From Vibrio penaeicida (GTDB taxonomy: Bacteria > Pseudomonadota > Gammaproteobacteria > Enterobacterales > Vibrionaceae), in the NCBI RefSeq assembly GCF_030689305.1, contig NZ_JAUYVM010000027.1:1-55236 (forward strand): a stretch of 55,236 bases of DNA. The letters run 5' to 3'. The notes under the pieces were generated by a model. The model worked only from the letters and a program-made list of their open reading frames with translations, was not told the DNA's origin and searched no databases. Shown piece by piece: positions 9,346 through 17,769 of this stretch. The first letter of the stretch is position 1, and each line of letters begins with the position of its first letter. The translations under genes were made by a program, and so were the position numbers.

Positions 9346-10206
9346 CTAGGCGACTAAGTTTTTGCCAATGGCACGGATTAAGAAGAACGCGACGATATTT
9401 GCGAGGATCACGGCGATCAATCCACCTGCCGACGCGACACCAACATCAAACTGCATCAAGGCTTGCGCGAAGATCAAGAAGGCTAAATTTGTTGATTCGT
9501 ACCCCGGTCCACCGCTGGTGGTCACGAAGATTTCCGCAAACACAGAAAGCAAGAAGATGGTTTCAATCATCATCACGACCGCTATCGGTCTCGCTAGATG
9601 TGGCAGCGTAAGGTATCGGAATATCTGAAATCCCGTCGCGCCATCCAGCACGGCAGCTTCTTTTTGCTCATTGTCCATGGACTGTAACGAGGTGATAAAA
9701 ATCAGCAGCGCAAACGGCATCCACTGCCAACTCAACATCGCAATAATGGAACCAAGCGGATAATCGGCTAGCCAGTCAACGGGCTCTAACCCGATGGATT
9801 CCCAAATAGATGCGAGTACGCCATAAACCGGATGCATCATCAGATTTTTCCAAATCAGCGCATTAACGGTTGGCATAATAAAGAACGGTGAGATGAGCAA
9901 AACACGCACAATGCCACGGCCTTTAAACGGTTTGTCGAGCAAAACGGCAAGCAATATTGCAAATACAACCGTCACGACAAGTACCATTCCAACTAGCGTG
10001 AGCGTGTTTGTCACTGCTGGCCAAAAGGCTTCATCGGTGTAGAAAAATTCAAAGTTCATTCCGCCGATGTAGTTATTTTCTCCCGGATACAACAAGTTGT
10101 ATCGGATGACGGAAAAGTAAATGGTCATGGATAAAGGGACGACCATCCACAGCAATAAGCTGATGAAGGATGGGAATACCAATAATTTGGGTAACCACCT
10201 TTGCAT
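9346..10206 (-). CDS. smoF: polyol ABC transporter permease (first subunit)
   Basis: 286-aa MalF-type permease with about six membrane helices beginning at residues 10-30 (LLVFPSFISLLLWMVVPLSM). The EAA loop reads QKEAAVLDGATGFQIFRYLT near residue 180. It pairs with SmoG and receives substrate from the periplasmic protein SmoE, which is encoded 92 bp upstream. That 92-bp gap is the widest inside the transporter part of the operon. Confidence 0.91.
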   Translation of the reverse strand: MQRWLPKLLVFPSFISLLLWMVVPLSMTIYFSVIRYNLLYPGENNYIGGMNFEFFYTDEAFWPAVTNTLTLVGMVLVVTVVFAILLAVLLDKPFKGRGIVRVLLISPFFIMPTVNALIWKNLMMHPVYGVLASIWESIGLEPVDWLADYPLGSIIAMLSWQWMPFALLIFITSLQSMDNEQKEAAVLDGATGFQIFRYLTLPHLARPIAVVMMIETIFLLSVFAEIFVTTSGGPGYESTNLAFLIFAQALMQFDVGVASAGGLIAVILANIVAFFLIRAIGKNLVA

Positions 10207-10298
10207 AAAGACTTCCTTGTAAATACAGATATGGGGAAAAAAGTGCCCCGAAGTAAACAGGAGCAGTATCGCTCCTGTTAATACTCAAACAATACTGA

Positions 10299-11618
10299 TT
10301 ACTTGTAGTAACCTGATTTACGCATTTCGCGGTCGGCAGATTTGTTTGCAGCTTTTAACGCTTGTTCTACAGTCACGTTTCCTGCCAGTGCATTCGTGAA
10401 CTGCTGACCAGCAGCGATACCAATGGCTTGGAATTCAGGAATAGCCGCGAACTGAACACCCACGTAAGGGGTTGGAAGGAGCGTACTGTTTTCTGGGTTT
10501 GCAGATTGAATGGCTTTCAGCTCTGCTTCTGCGAAAACAGCGGCTTCTTGGAACTCAGGCGTTTCATAAGTGGATTTACGAGTACCTGTTGGTACATTTG
10601 CCCATCCATTCTCTTTCGCAACCAGTTTGATGTAGTCTTGCGACGTTGCCCATTTAACAAATTTCTCGGCTTCAACTTGGTTTTTACTGCCTGCAGGTAC
10701 TGCAAGAGACCAAGCCCAAAGCCAGTTCGCACCACGGTTAGTTACCGCAATGGGTGCCTGCGCAAAAGCGACTTTGTCGGCAACTTTGCTCTGCTTTGGA
10801 TCCGAGATAAATGAAGCGGCGATCGTGGCATCTATCCACATGCCACACTTACCTTCGTTGTATAACGCTAGGATTTCGTTGAAGCTGTTGGATGTTGAGC
10901 CCGGTGGTCCGTAAGTGGATAAAAGGTCGATGTAGAATGAAACAGCATGGTTCCACTCCGGAGAATTTAACTGAGGTTTCCAATCTTCATCAAACCAACG
11001 CGCACCAAACGAATTGGCCATGGTTGTGATGAATGCAGCGTTGTCGCCCCACCCAGGCTTACCGCGAAGACAGATTCCGTAAACACCGTTATCGGGATCG
11101 TGAATCGCACCGGCTACATCACGAATATGACCCCAAGAAGCGTTATCTGGAACCGTCATACCCGCTTTATCGACCAAGTCTTTACGGTACATCACCATAG
11201 AACTTTCGCCATAGAACGGAACCGCGTACATTTTCCCATCTACCGATAAGCCAGAGCGAATGGCTGGTAAAATGTCGTCGGCATTGTAGTTGGCGTCGTC
11301 TTTAATTTCGTTGAGCCAACCTTTCTTGCCCCATATTGGAGCCTCATACATACCAATGGTCATGATATCGAATTGCCCACCTTTGGTGGCGATGTCGGTT
11401 GTCACACGTTGGCGAAGCACTCCTTCCTCCAAGGTAACCCAATTGAGTTTGATACCTGGATTAGCCTCTTCGTATGCGGTACTAAGCTTCTGCATTTCGA
11501 TCATATGACCGTTATTCACCGTCGCGATCGTTAGCTCTGTTGCGGCCATAGCGTATGTACTTGTCATAGCGGCTAGAGCGATAGAGGCAGAAAGTAATGT
11601 CCTGGATTTCATGTTCAT
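10299..11618 (-). CDS. smoE: periplasmic polyol-binding protein of the ABC transporter
   Basis: 439-aa extracellular solute-binding protein of family 1. A signal peptide covers residues 1-25 (cleavage after TYAMA). The mature start ATELTIATVNNGHMIEMQKL and the following EEANPGIKLNWVTLEEGVLR are typical of the sorbitol/mannitol branch. It would capture a hexitol in the periplasm and deliver it to SmoFG. The start has a GAGGG ribosome binding site. An alternative ATG two codons in cannot be distinguished. It is the first gene of the operon, with about 290 bp of gene-free DNA before the MITE-like element. Binding proteins are the most abundant importer part, which fits its first place. Confidence 0.91.
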   Translation of the reverse strand: MNMKSRTLLSASIALAAMTSTYAMAATELTIATVNNGHMIEMQKLSTAYEEANPGIKLNWVTLEEGVLRQRVTTDIATKGGQFDIMTIGMYEAPIWGKKGWLNEIKDDANYNADDILPAIRSGLSVDGKMYAVPFYGESSMVMYRKDLVDKAGMTVPDNASWGHIRDVAGAIHDPDNGVYGICLRGKPGWGDNAAFITTMANSFGARWFDEDWKPQLNSPEWNHAVSFYIDLLSTYGPPGSTSNSFNEILALYNEGKCGMWIDATIAASFISDPKQSKVADKVAFAQAPIAVTNRGANWLWAWSLAVPAGSKNQVEAEKFVKWATSQDYIKLVAKENGWANVPTGTRKSTYETPEFQEAAVFAEAELKAIQSANPENSTLLPTPYVGVQFAAIPEFQAIGIAAGQQFTNALAGNVTVEQALKAANKSADREMRKSGYYK

Positions 11619-11721
11619 TCCCTCGACTGTTTTTAGTTTATTGTTAAGCTCGACTAATTAACAAGCTCGCAACAATCACAATTCAAAATTAGTCAAAAGA
11701 GAATTTTTTTGGTGCAGAAAA

Positions 11722-11750
11722 GTACTTTTTACCATTCGAATGTACTTTTT
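11722..11750 (-). promoter_or_regulatory. tandem 9-bp repeats upstream of smoE, candidate AraC-type operator
   Basis: GTACTTTTT occurs at 11722-11730 and again at 11742-11750, exactly 20 bp apart, so both lie on one face of the helix. AraC-family activators usually bind two direct repeats about 21 bp apart just upstream of a promoter. The pair is about 105-130 bp before the smoE start. A 14-bp inverted repeat (TCTCAC, 2 bp, GTGAGA) follows at 11763-11776. Function is inferred from spacing and position only. Confidence 0.4.
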
Positions 11751-11798
11751 CTGATCTAGATGTCTCACAAGTGAGATGGAAATGAAGAAATTTGAACG

Positions 11799-11828
11799 AA
11801 AAAAAACGCTCAAGATTTTGAGCGTTTT
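11799..11828 (-). terminator. Rho-independent terminator for leftward transcription
   Basis: A perfect 11-bp stem (AAAACGCTCAA with TTGAGCGTTTT) surrounds a GATT loop. On the minus strand it is followed by eight T. It lies between ybiT and smoE, so it would stop ybiT transcripts that pass through the repeat element before they reach the smo operon. Confidence 0.75.
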
Positions 11829-11905
11829 GATTGAATTTGAGTGTATTAAACCTCGGCAAGAGATAGATAAATTCAGCAAAGATTAGCTGACATTGCCAGA
11901 GGATA

Positions 11906-12171
11906 TATACTCAAACCACCTCAAGATGCAGGATTCAGAGCTATATCTTCTGTGTCAGTTCAAGGAGAAGAACGCAGTGGAATGACGAGTCCTTTCCCAG
12001 TTCTTTGACGATGAAATGGGACAGAAGATAAGCTCCCAAGGGCGAGTTTGCTTGGTTTTCACGCTGCGTTACCAATTTTTGATTTAGAACCACTAGATCT
12101 TCAAATCGGTGCCTTACCTGAAAACCAAGCAATTCTCGCTGAACCTAGCACCTTGAGGTGGTTTGAGTATA
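11906..12171. mobile_element. 266-bp MITE-like inverted-repeat element
   Basis: The outer 33 bp at the left (11906-11938) and the right (12139-12171) are inverted copies differing at four positions. Both begin TATACTCAAACCACCTCAAG read inward. There is no transposase. Short open frames inside (11941-12132 minus, 12048-12233 plus) are by-products of the repeat. A decayed copy lies at 765-910 and an isolated end at 37668-37700. I judge it a non-autonomous element or large palindromic repeat of the type common between Vibrio genes. No flanking target duplication is obvious. It sits just behind ybiT and could add an RNA hairpin to that transcript. Confidence 0.7.
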
Positions 12172-12206
12172 CAGGCAGATTTTGTTCGAAAACCTACCCT
12201 TCTTTT

Positions 12207-13799
12207 TTACTCTTCCACACCGCGAGATTTTAGGAACTCAGCGTACGTTCCTTTGAAATCTGTGATCTGATTGTCTTTGATTTCAATGATACGTGTCGCC
12301 AAAGAATCCACAAATACGCGATCGTGAGAGACGAAGAACAACGTCCCTTTGTATTGCTCCAAAGCGTTATTCAAGGATTCAATAGATTCCATATCCATGT
12401 GGTTGGTTGGCTCATCCATTAGAAGCATGTTGGGTTTATGCATCATCAGCTTACCAAGCAACATACGACCTTGCTCACCACCAGACAGTACTTTTACCGA
12501 CTTTTTGATGTCATCTTGCGAGAACAACATACGACCTAAGAAACTGCGAATCACTTGCTCGTCATCGCCTTCTTGCCGCCATTGCCCCATCCAATCCATA
12601 AGGTTCATGTCTTCGGCGAATTCTTCCGCGTGATCTTGAGCGTAGTAGCCTACGTTTGAATTCTCAGACCATTTGAATGAACCGTTACGAGGTTCAAGCG
12701 CGCCAGCCAGCGTATTAAGCAGTGTCGTTTTACCCACGCCGTTTTCACCAATAATGGCAACACGCTCACCCACTTCAAAAATCGCGTTGAAATCGGTGAA
12801 TAAGTCGTTTTCGAAACCTTGTGTCAGGTTCTCAACAATCAATGCATTTCGGAACAGCTCTTTCGATTGTTCAAAACGAATGAATGGGTTTTGACGGCTA
12901 GATGCTTTTACTTCATCGAGCTTAATTTTATCAATTTGTTTAGCACGAGAAGTAGCCTGTTTTGCTTTAGAGGCGTTTGCAGAGAAACGCGCAACAAACG
13001 TTTGCAGTTCAGCTATTTGAGCCTTTTTCTTCGCGTTATCAGCTAATAGACGGTCACGTGCTTGCGATGCCGCTGTCATGTATTCGTCGTAGTTACCTGG
13101 GTAAACACGGAGTTCACCGTAATCGAGATCCGCCATGTGTGTACAAACACTGTTTAGGAAGTGACGATCGTGCGAGATGATGATCATGGTGCAGTTACGC
13201 TCATTAAGCGTATCTTCCAACCAGCGGATAGTATCGATATCCAAGTTGTTGGTTGGTTCGTCGAGCAGCATGATGTCTGGGTCTGCAAATAGAATTTGCG
13301 CCAAAAGCACACGCAATTTCCAACCCGGTGCCACTTCGCTCATCAAGCCAAAGTGTTGCTCCAATGGAATACCTACCGCGAGGAGAAGTTCTCCTGCTTT
13401 AGATTCGGCCATGTAGCCGTCCATTTCTGCGAATTCTGTTTCAAGATCCGCGACTTTCATGCCATCTTCTTCGCTCATTTCAGCCAAAGAGTAAATGCGG
13501 TCACGCTCTTGTTTCACTTCCCAAAGTTCTTTGTGTCCCATGATAACAGTGTCGATAACTGTAAATTCTTCATAGGCAAACTGATCCTGGCTCAGTTTGG
13601 CGACACGCTCATTTGGGTCATAGCTGACGTTACCAGAAGTTTGGTCGAGTTCTCCGCTAAGGATTTTCATGAAAGTGGATTTACCACACCCATTTGCGCC
13701 AATCAGACCGTAACGGTTGCCTTCGCCAAACTTAACTGAAATGTTTTCAAATAGTGGCTTCGCGCCAAATTGCTGTGTGATATTCGCGGTAGAAATCAA
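12207..13799 (-). CDS. ybiT: ABC-F ATPase YbiT
   Basis: Soluble ABC-F protein of 530 aa, the same length as E. coli YbiT and very similar along its whole length. It has two ATPase cassettes: Walker A GANGCGKST with LLDEPTNNLD, and GENGVGKTT with LSGGEQGRM and LLMDEPTNHMD. They are joined by the ABC-F linker (about 240-320, AKQATSRAKQIDKIK). ABC-F proteins act on the ribosomal E-site and modulate translation; they do not transport. The start codon is TTG, supported by the aligned N-terminus (ISTANITQQFGAKPLFENIS) and an upstream AGAGG. It is a housekeeping gene and marks the left edge of the accessory block. Confidence 0.95.
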   Translation of the reverse strand: MISTANITQQFGAKPLFENISVKFGEGNRYGLIGANGCGKSTFMKILSGELDQTSGNVSYDPNERVAKLSQDQFAYEEFTVIDTVIMGHKELWEVKQERDRIYSLAEMSEEDGMKVADLETEFAEMDGYMAESKAGELLLAVGIPLEQHFGLMSEVAPGWKLRVLLAQILFADPDIMLLDEPTNNLDIDTIRWLEDTLNERNCTMIIISHDRHFLNSVCTHMADLDYGELRVYPGNYDEYMTAASQARDRLLADNAKKKAQIAELQTFVARFSANASKAKQATSRAKQIDKIKLDEVKASSRQNPFIRFEQSKELFRNALIVENLTQGFENDLFTDFNAIFEVGERVAIIGENGVGKTTLLNTLAGALEPRNGSFKWSENSNVGYYAQDHAEEFAEDMNLMDWMGQWRQEGDDEQVIRSFLGRMLFSQDDIKKSVKVLSGGEQGRMLLGKLMMHKPNMLLMDEPTNHMDMESIESLNNALEQYKGTLFFVSHDRVFVDSLATRIIEIKDNQITDFKGTYAEFLKSRGVEE

Positions 13800-13937
13800 A
13801 ACCTAACCTCTTAGATAAAAAAACGCGGTGCAACGGTACTTGGCAACGCGGCCTGATGCAAGTGTTAATTGGGCTCTAGAGCGTCAATCTTCGCTTGGTT
13901 AGGTGTATTACTTGTTTGGTTAAGTACGCTAGGGATC

Positions 13938-15974
13938 CTAGTTCATAACAACTAAATCTACGGAATTCGATTTCAATGGTAAGTAAATAGAAAATTGACT
14001 TCCTAACCCCACTTTAGACGTCACTTTAATTTCCCCGCCCGTTTGGCTTAAGATACTTTGCGAAACCGACAAACCAAGCCCAGTGCCATCTCGTTTAGTT
14101 GTGTAGAACGGATCAAAAATACGTTTTAGCTGCTCGTCTGGGATACCACACCCTTGATCGACGACATGAAGAATCGCGCCTTTTGATTCTTCATCGTCAT
14201 CCATCCAGTCTTCTGTCCGAATGGTGAGAACCCCTTCTCCGCTCATGGCATGAATGGCGTTCATTTCTAAGTTGACTAAAATTTGCAGCAAGTGGTGGCG
14301 ATTTACTTCAACAACGGACTTGGCGTTAAGCTCTGTGACAAATTGAACGTCCCGCTTTTTGGCGCCTGTTTTAACTAAGGTGAGGCTTTCTTCAACGATA
14401 GGGTTAACGTGTTGCCAAGTGACTTCGTCTTGCACGCCACCTTGGCGGCTGTATTGCAGCAAACTGCGCGTGATATTTCGGATGCGATCTATTTGGTCAA
14501 GGATGGTTTGAATTTCTTCTTCTATCGAGCCAGCTTTATCGCCAAGAGCAAACTTAAGAAGCTCAACATTCCCTAAGATGACCGCTGTTGGGTTGTTGAT
14601 CTCATGCGCGATGCCCGCAGTAAGCTCACCTAGTGCGGCAAGCTTTTCGTTCACCACAAGCTTATCGCGAGTTTGATTGAGTAATTGGATATGCAGTTCG
14701 AGTTGTTCCGTTTTTTCTCGCAATTTCGCCGTACGATTTTGTACTTTTCCTTCGAGCTGATCAGCGGCCTGGCGAATTTCGGCATTTCGTTGCGCCAACA
14801 AATCGAGCATGTTGTCGAATTGCCGTGCCAATTGGGTTAATTCGTGTTCATCATCCAAGCCTAATTGGCCAATTCGCTTGTCTCGCCCTGCTTGGACGGA
14901 TTTAACGACATGGTGAATCCGCTCGATTGGGTGAAACAAATCACGAGAGCCGCGATAAACAATCATGCCTGAAATCAACAACAAAGCGAGAATAGTTAAG
15001 CTGATTTCACCGAGGTTGGTAATGTAAATTTTAATGAGAGGCCAAATGAGATAACCGGTGTACAGCATCCCAATAACATCGTTGTATTGGTTATAAATGG
15101 GTTGATAAGCGGTTATGTACCAATCGTCATACACGTAGGCACGATCAATCCAGTTTTCTCCCCTTTCTAAAACAGCCTGTTTCACTTGAAGCGAAACCGT
15201 TGTGCCAATCGCTCTTCCTTTGTGGGCTTGGCTATCTAGCGGTACGTTGGTACTTATGCGTAAATCGTCCATAAACAGGGTTACGGTTCCGATTTGTGGC
15301 TGCAATTCAGTTGGTTTGGCGTAAATTAAGTCGCGAATCTGATCAACTAAACCAGTGCTGTTATTAAGCAGTAACCCACCATCTAAGTAACCCAATACGT
15401 GTTGGTCTTCATCTCGTACTGGTAATACGCTACGGCTAATTAAACCGCGAGATTCGACGCCGTTTCCATTCAGTAATGGGATCTCCGCTCGAACAGCCAG
15501 ATCGTCGTCGTACTCATTCATTTGTTCTGTATTAAACACTTCAAAAAAAGATGCTTTTTGAGCAAGTAATTGATGGTTCGTCGCTTTGTCTATCGGCACC
15601 CAGCGTAGAAAATCGAGCTGATACTTGTTCTTTTGGGATCCGACCCATTCCTCAAGCTCTAACGCATCTCGATAAACCGACATCAAACGAACTTGAAATG
15701 GGTAAGAGTTGGATAAGGATTTAACACTTTGGAACTGACGTTCCTGAAGAATTTGAATACTGTTGTCTGCTACGGAGAGTTTTTCAGACACATTAACCAA
15801 GGCGTTTTGCCACGTATAATGTGTCGACCAATAGAAGGTGATACCCACCAACGCGAGCAATGTGAGCAAAATGGGTGCAGACGTTAAGAACAACAACCGA
15901 TAGCGCACCATTGATTTGAGTCGCAAACGCCATAAGGTAAAAACGTTAGACGTTCCAGATTTGTTATTCCGCAT
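13938..15974 (-). CDS. Cache-domain sensor histidine kinase
   Basis: 678-aa membrane kinase. The first membrane helix is at about 23-48, followed by a periplasmic Cache-type sensor (about 50-315; ISRSVLPVRDEDQHVLGYL, later WYITAYQPIYNQYNDVIGML), a second helix (about 320-345), HAMP, coiled coil, HisKA with the phosphorylated His near residue 457 (AGIAHEINNP), and a HATPase_c domain (GTGLGLSVSQSI). It overlaps the upstream response-regulator gene by 11 bp, so the pair is translationally coupled. The signal is unknown. The next operon on the other strand takes up tungstate or molybdate, so an oxyanion or redox-related ligand is plausible but is inference. Confidence 0.93.
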   Translation of the reverse strand: MRNNKSGTSNVFTLWRLRLKSMVRYRLLFLTSAPILLTLLALVGITFYWSTHYTWQNALVNVSEKLSVADNSIQILQERQFQSVKSLSNSYPFQVRLMSVYRDALELEEWVGSQKNKYQLDFLRWVPIDKATNHQLLAQKASFFEVFNTEQMNEYDDDLAVRAEIPLLNGNGVESRGLISRSVLPVRDEDQHVLGYLDGGLLLNNSTGLVDQIRDLIYAKPTELQPQIGTVTLFMDDLRISTNVPLDSQAHKGRAIGTTVSLQVKQAVLERGENWIDRAYVYDDWYITAYQPIYNQYNDVIGMLYTGYLIWPLIKIYITNLGEISLTILALLLISGMIVYRGSRDLFHPIERIHHVVKSVQAGRDKRIGQLGLDDEHELTQLARQFDNMLDLLAQRNAEIRQAADQLEGKVQNRTAKLREKTEQLELHIQLLNQTRDKLVVNEKLAALGELTAGIAHEINNPTAVILGNVELLKFALGDKAGSIEEEIQTILDQIDRIRNITRSLLQYSRQGGVQDEVTWQHVNPIVEESLTLVKTGAKKRDVQFVTELNAKSVVEVNRHHLLQILVNLEMNAIHAMSGEGVLTIRTEDWMDDDEESKGAILHVVDQGCGIPDEQLKRIFDPFYTTKRDGTGLGLSVSQSILSQTGGEIKVTSKVGLGSQFSIYLPLKSNSVDLVVMN

Positions 15975-17427
15975 CGTCTGATCCTTCTAGTTCCCACTCT
16001 TTGTATTTTCTTTCTAACGTTTTTCTTGCAACGCCCAATTGGCGCGAGGCAGCCGATTTATTTCCGTCGTGATGGGAAACCACTTGTTTGATGTGCCGCT
16101 TTTCGACTTCTTTTAAACTCCATTCATTGGGGTAACCTAATATCTCGTCGCTCCGGTAATCCGGTAAACTTGGCAATGCAGTTTCTAGTGACGTTGTCAC
16201 TGTTATGCTTGCCTGAGCAGGCTGAGAGTAATCTGCGTTGAGTTCTCGCCAATGATGGGCAGGAGGTTTTCCGAGCAAAATGCAGCGCTCCATTAAGTTT
16301 TTTAATTCACGAATGTTGCCTGGCCAGTCATAGTCATGCATTGCCAGTATGTCTTCATGTGCCCATTTTGGTTCCGGCATACCTAACTCTTTTGCTAATG
16401 TTTTGGTAAAGAAAGGCACCAAATCGATTAAGTCTGTTTTTCTTTCTCTTAAAGGAGGCACGTCGATTTTTAATACATTTAGCCGATAATAGAGATCTTT
16501 TCGAAACGTCCCGGTATCCACTTCATCTTTTAAATTTCTATTGGTTGCTGCAACAATTCGTACATCAACGCTGATTTCTTTTTCACTGCCGACAGGTCGA
16601 ATGGTTCGTTGCTCTAACACACGTAAAAGTGAAGACTGCATGGCAATGGGCATCTCCCCTATTTCGTCCAAAAACAGCGTCCCTCCACTGGCAACTCTGA
16701 ATAGCCCTTCTCGGCTTTTCTTTGCCCCTGTAAACGCTCCCGCCGTATGGCCAAACAACTCACTTTCCAGCAGTTCTGGGGCAATGGCTCCGCAGTTGAT
16801 AGGGACAAATGGTCCCGTTCGACCACTGGCAACATGGACACCGCGTGCTACCAACTCTTTTCCGGTACCTGATTCACCCTCTACCAAAATGGAAGCGCGA
16901 GATGGCGCAAATTGTCCCATTAACTGTTTGAGTGACTTGGTTTTTTCCGAATGACCAATCATTTCGCTGCTAATTAGGCGTTTAACATCTCGCGTTAATG
17001 CGTGGTGAAGTCTCTGCGACAAACGCTTGTCCATGCAGCGTTGAACGGATTGCAGCATTTGCTCTAGGTTAAATGGCTTGAGTATAAAATCAGTCGCGCC
17101 CAGTTTTATTGCACTGATCGCAGTTTCCAAATCAGCATATCCAGTCATGAAAATGACGTCGCTGCGGCGGTCATCGTCATTGAATGCTTCTGTCCATTCG
17201 ATCCCGGATCTGCCCGGTAAATTGATATCCAAGACGATTAAGTCGTAATGGTTTTCTTGCCGCAATTTTTCCGCTTCTTCAATGCTGCCTTGGCAGTCGA
17301 CTTTAGAAAACCACTTACCGAGTGCTTTCTTCAGTATCGTTTGCATTCCCACTTCATCATCTACCACCAAAACCGAGAACGCTTGATATTTTCCGACATG
17401 ATTTGGGTTGGCATCTTTGTTCTGCAT
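15964..17427 (-). CDS. NtrC-type sigma-54 response regulator (left system)
   Basis: About 487 aa from the ATG at 17427, which has AGGA seven bases upstream; alternatives are ATG 17451 and TTG 17508. The order is receiver domain (phosphoacceptor in DLIVLDINLPGRSG), AAA+ domain with Walker A GESGTGKE, the sigma-54 contact loop GAFTGA (in GHTAGAFTGAKKSREG) and Walker B GGTLFLDEIGE, then a Fis-type helix-turn-helix (KSAASRQLGVARKTLERKYK). It therefore activates sigma-54 promoters by ATP hydrolysis. A near-consensus sigma-54 promoter with upstream palindromes lies on the opposite strand between this gene and tupA, so the tup operon is its likely target. Confidence 0.93.
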   Translation of the reverse strand: MQNKDANPNHVGKYQAFSVLVVDDEVGMQTILKKALGKWFSKVDCQGSIEEAEKLRQENHYDLIVLDINLPGRSGIEWTEAFNDDDRRSDVIFMTGYADLETAISAIKLGATDFILKPFNLEQMLQSVQRCMDKRLSQRLHHALTRDVKRLISSEMIGHSEKTKSLKQLMGQFAPSRASILVEGESGTGKELVARGVHVASGRTGPFVPINCGAIAPELLESELFGHTAGAFTGAKKSREGLFRVASGGTLFLDEIGEMPIAMQSSLLRVLEQRTIRPVGSEKEISVDVRIVAATNRNLKDEVDTGTFRKDLYYRLNVLKIDVPPLRERKTDLIDLVPFFTKTLAKELGMPEPKWAHEDILAMHDYDWPGNIRELKNLMERCILLGKPPAHHWRELNADYSQPAQASITVTTSLETALPSLPDYRSDEILGYPNEWSLKEVEKRHIKQVVSHHDGNKSAASRQLGVARKTLERKYKEWELEGSDDAE

Positions 17428-17482
17428 GAATGGATCCTGAGATACTGACATATATGGCTCATCTTTGGGTTCGGAAAAACTG

Positions 17483-17540
17483 GGACAGAGTGTACCAATC
17501 GAGATCAATTGGAAAACTAAGTATGTGCGACATTTTGTCC
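17483..17540 (+). promoter_or_regulatory. paired palindromes, candidate activator sites for the tup promoter
   Basis: Two copies of a GGACA-N3-TGTCC-like palindrome are visible: GGACA-GAG-TGTAC at 17483-17495 and GACA-TTT-TGTC at 17529-17539. Their centres are about 45 bp apart. They lie about 110-165 bp upstream of the predicted start of the sigma-54 promoter at 17624-17639, the usual place for enhancer sites of NtrC-type activators. Whether the left regulator binds them is inference. Confidence 0.4.
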
Positions 17541-17623
17541 TAGCTCAAATTTTTCGGATGCGGCGCGATCACAAAACGGATGACTTCCCTCACAGAATCA
17601 AGGGTTTTTCACTCCAATCAACT

Positions 17624-17639
17624 TGGCACTGGGATTGCA
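17624..17639 (+). promoter_or_regulatory. sigma-54 promoter of the tupABC-mobA-mobB/moeA operon
   Basis: The sequence TGGCAC-TGGGA-TTGCA matches the sigma-54 consensus at all ten fixed positions of the -24 and -12 boxes. The invariant GG (17625-17626) and GC (17637-17638) are ten bases apart. Transcription should start near 17650, giving a leader of about 120 nt before tupA. Confidence 0.85.
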
Positions 17640-17769
17640 CAGTCAATTTGGTATCTGTTTATCGCGTCTATTCGCCAAGGCTATCGATTCTTTGCCTTTG
17701 GCTTCGTTCAGTATAGAGCGAACGGTACAAACCAATGCATTCAAAAACTAAAATAAACGGAATTAAGTA

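Noticed and set aside
11745..11770. CRP site at the TGATCTAGAT core upstream of smoE
   Set aside because: Both outer half-site motifs (TGTGA and TCACA) are missing, so the central match alone is not enough.
11941..12233. Two short open frames (63 and 61 aa) around the repeat
   Set aside because: They read through the inverted-repeat element and into ybiT, with no ribosome binding sites; products of this kind are typical false calls in repeats.
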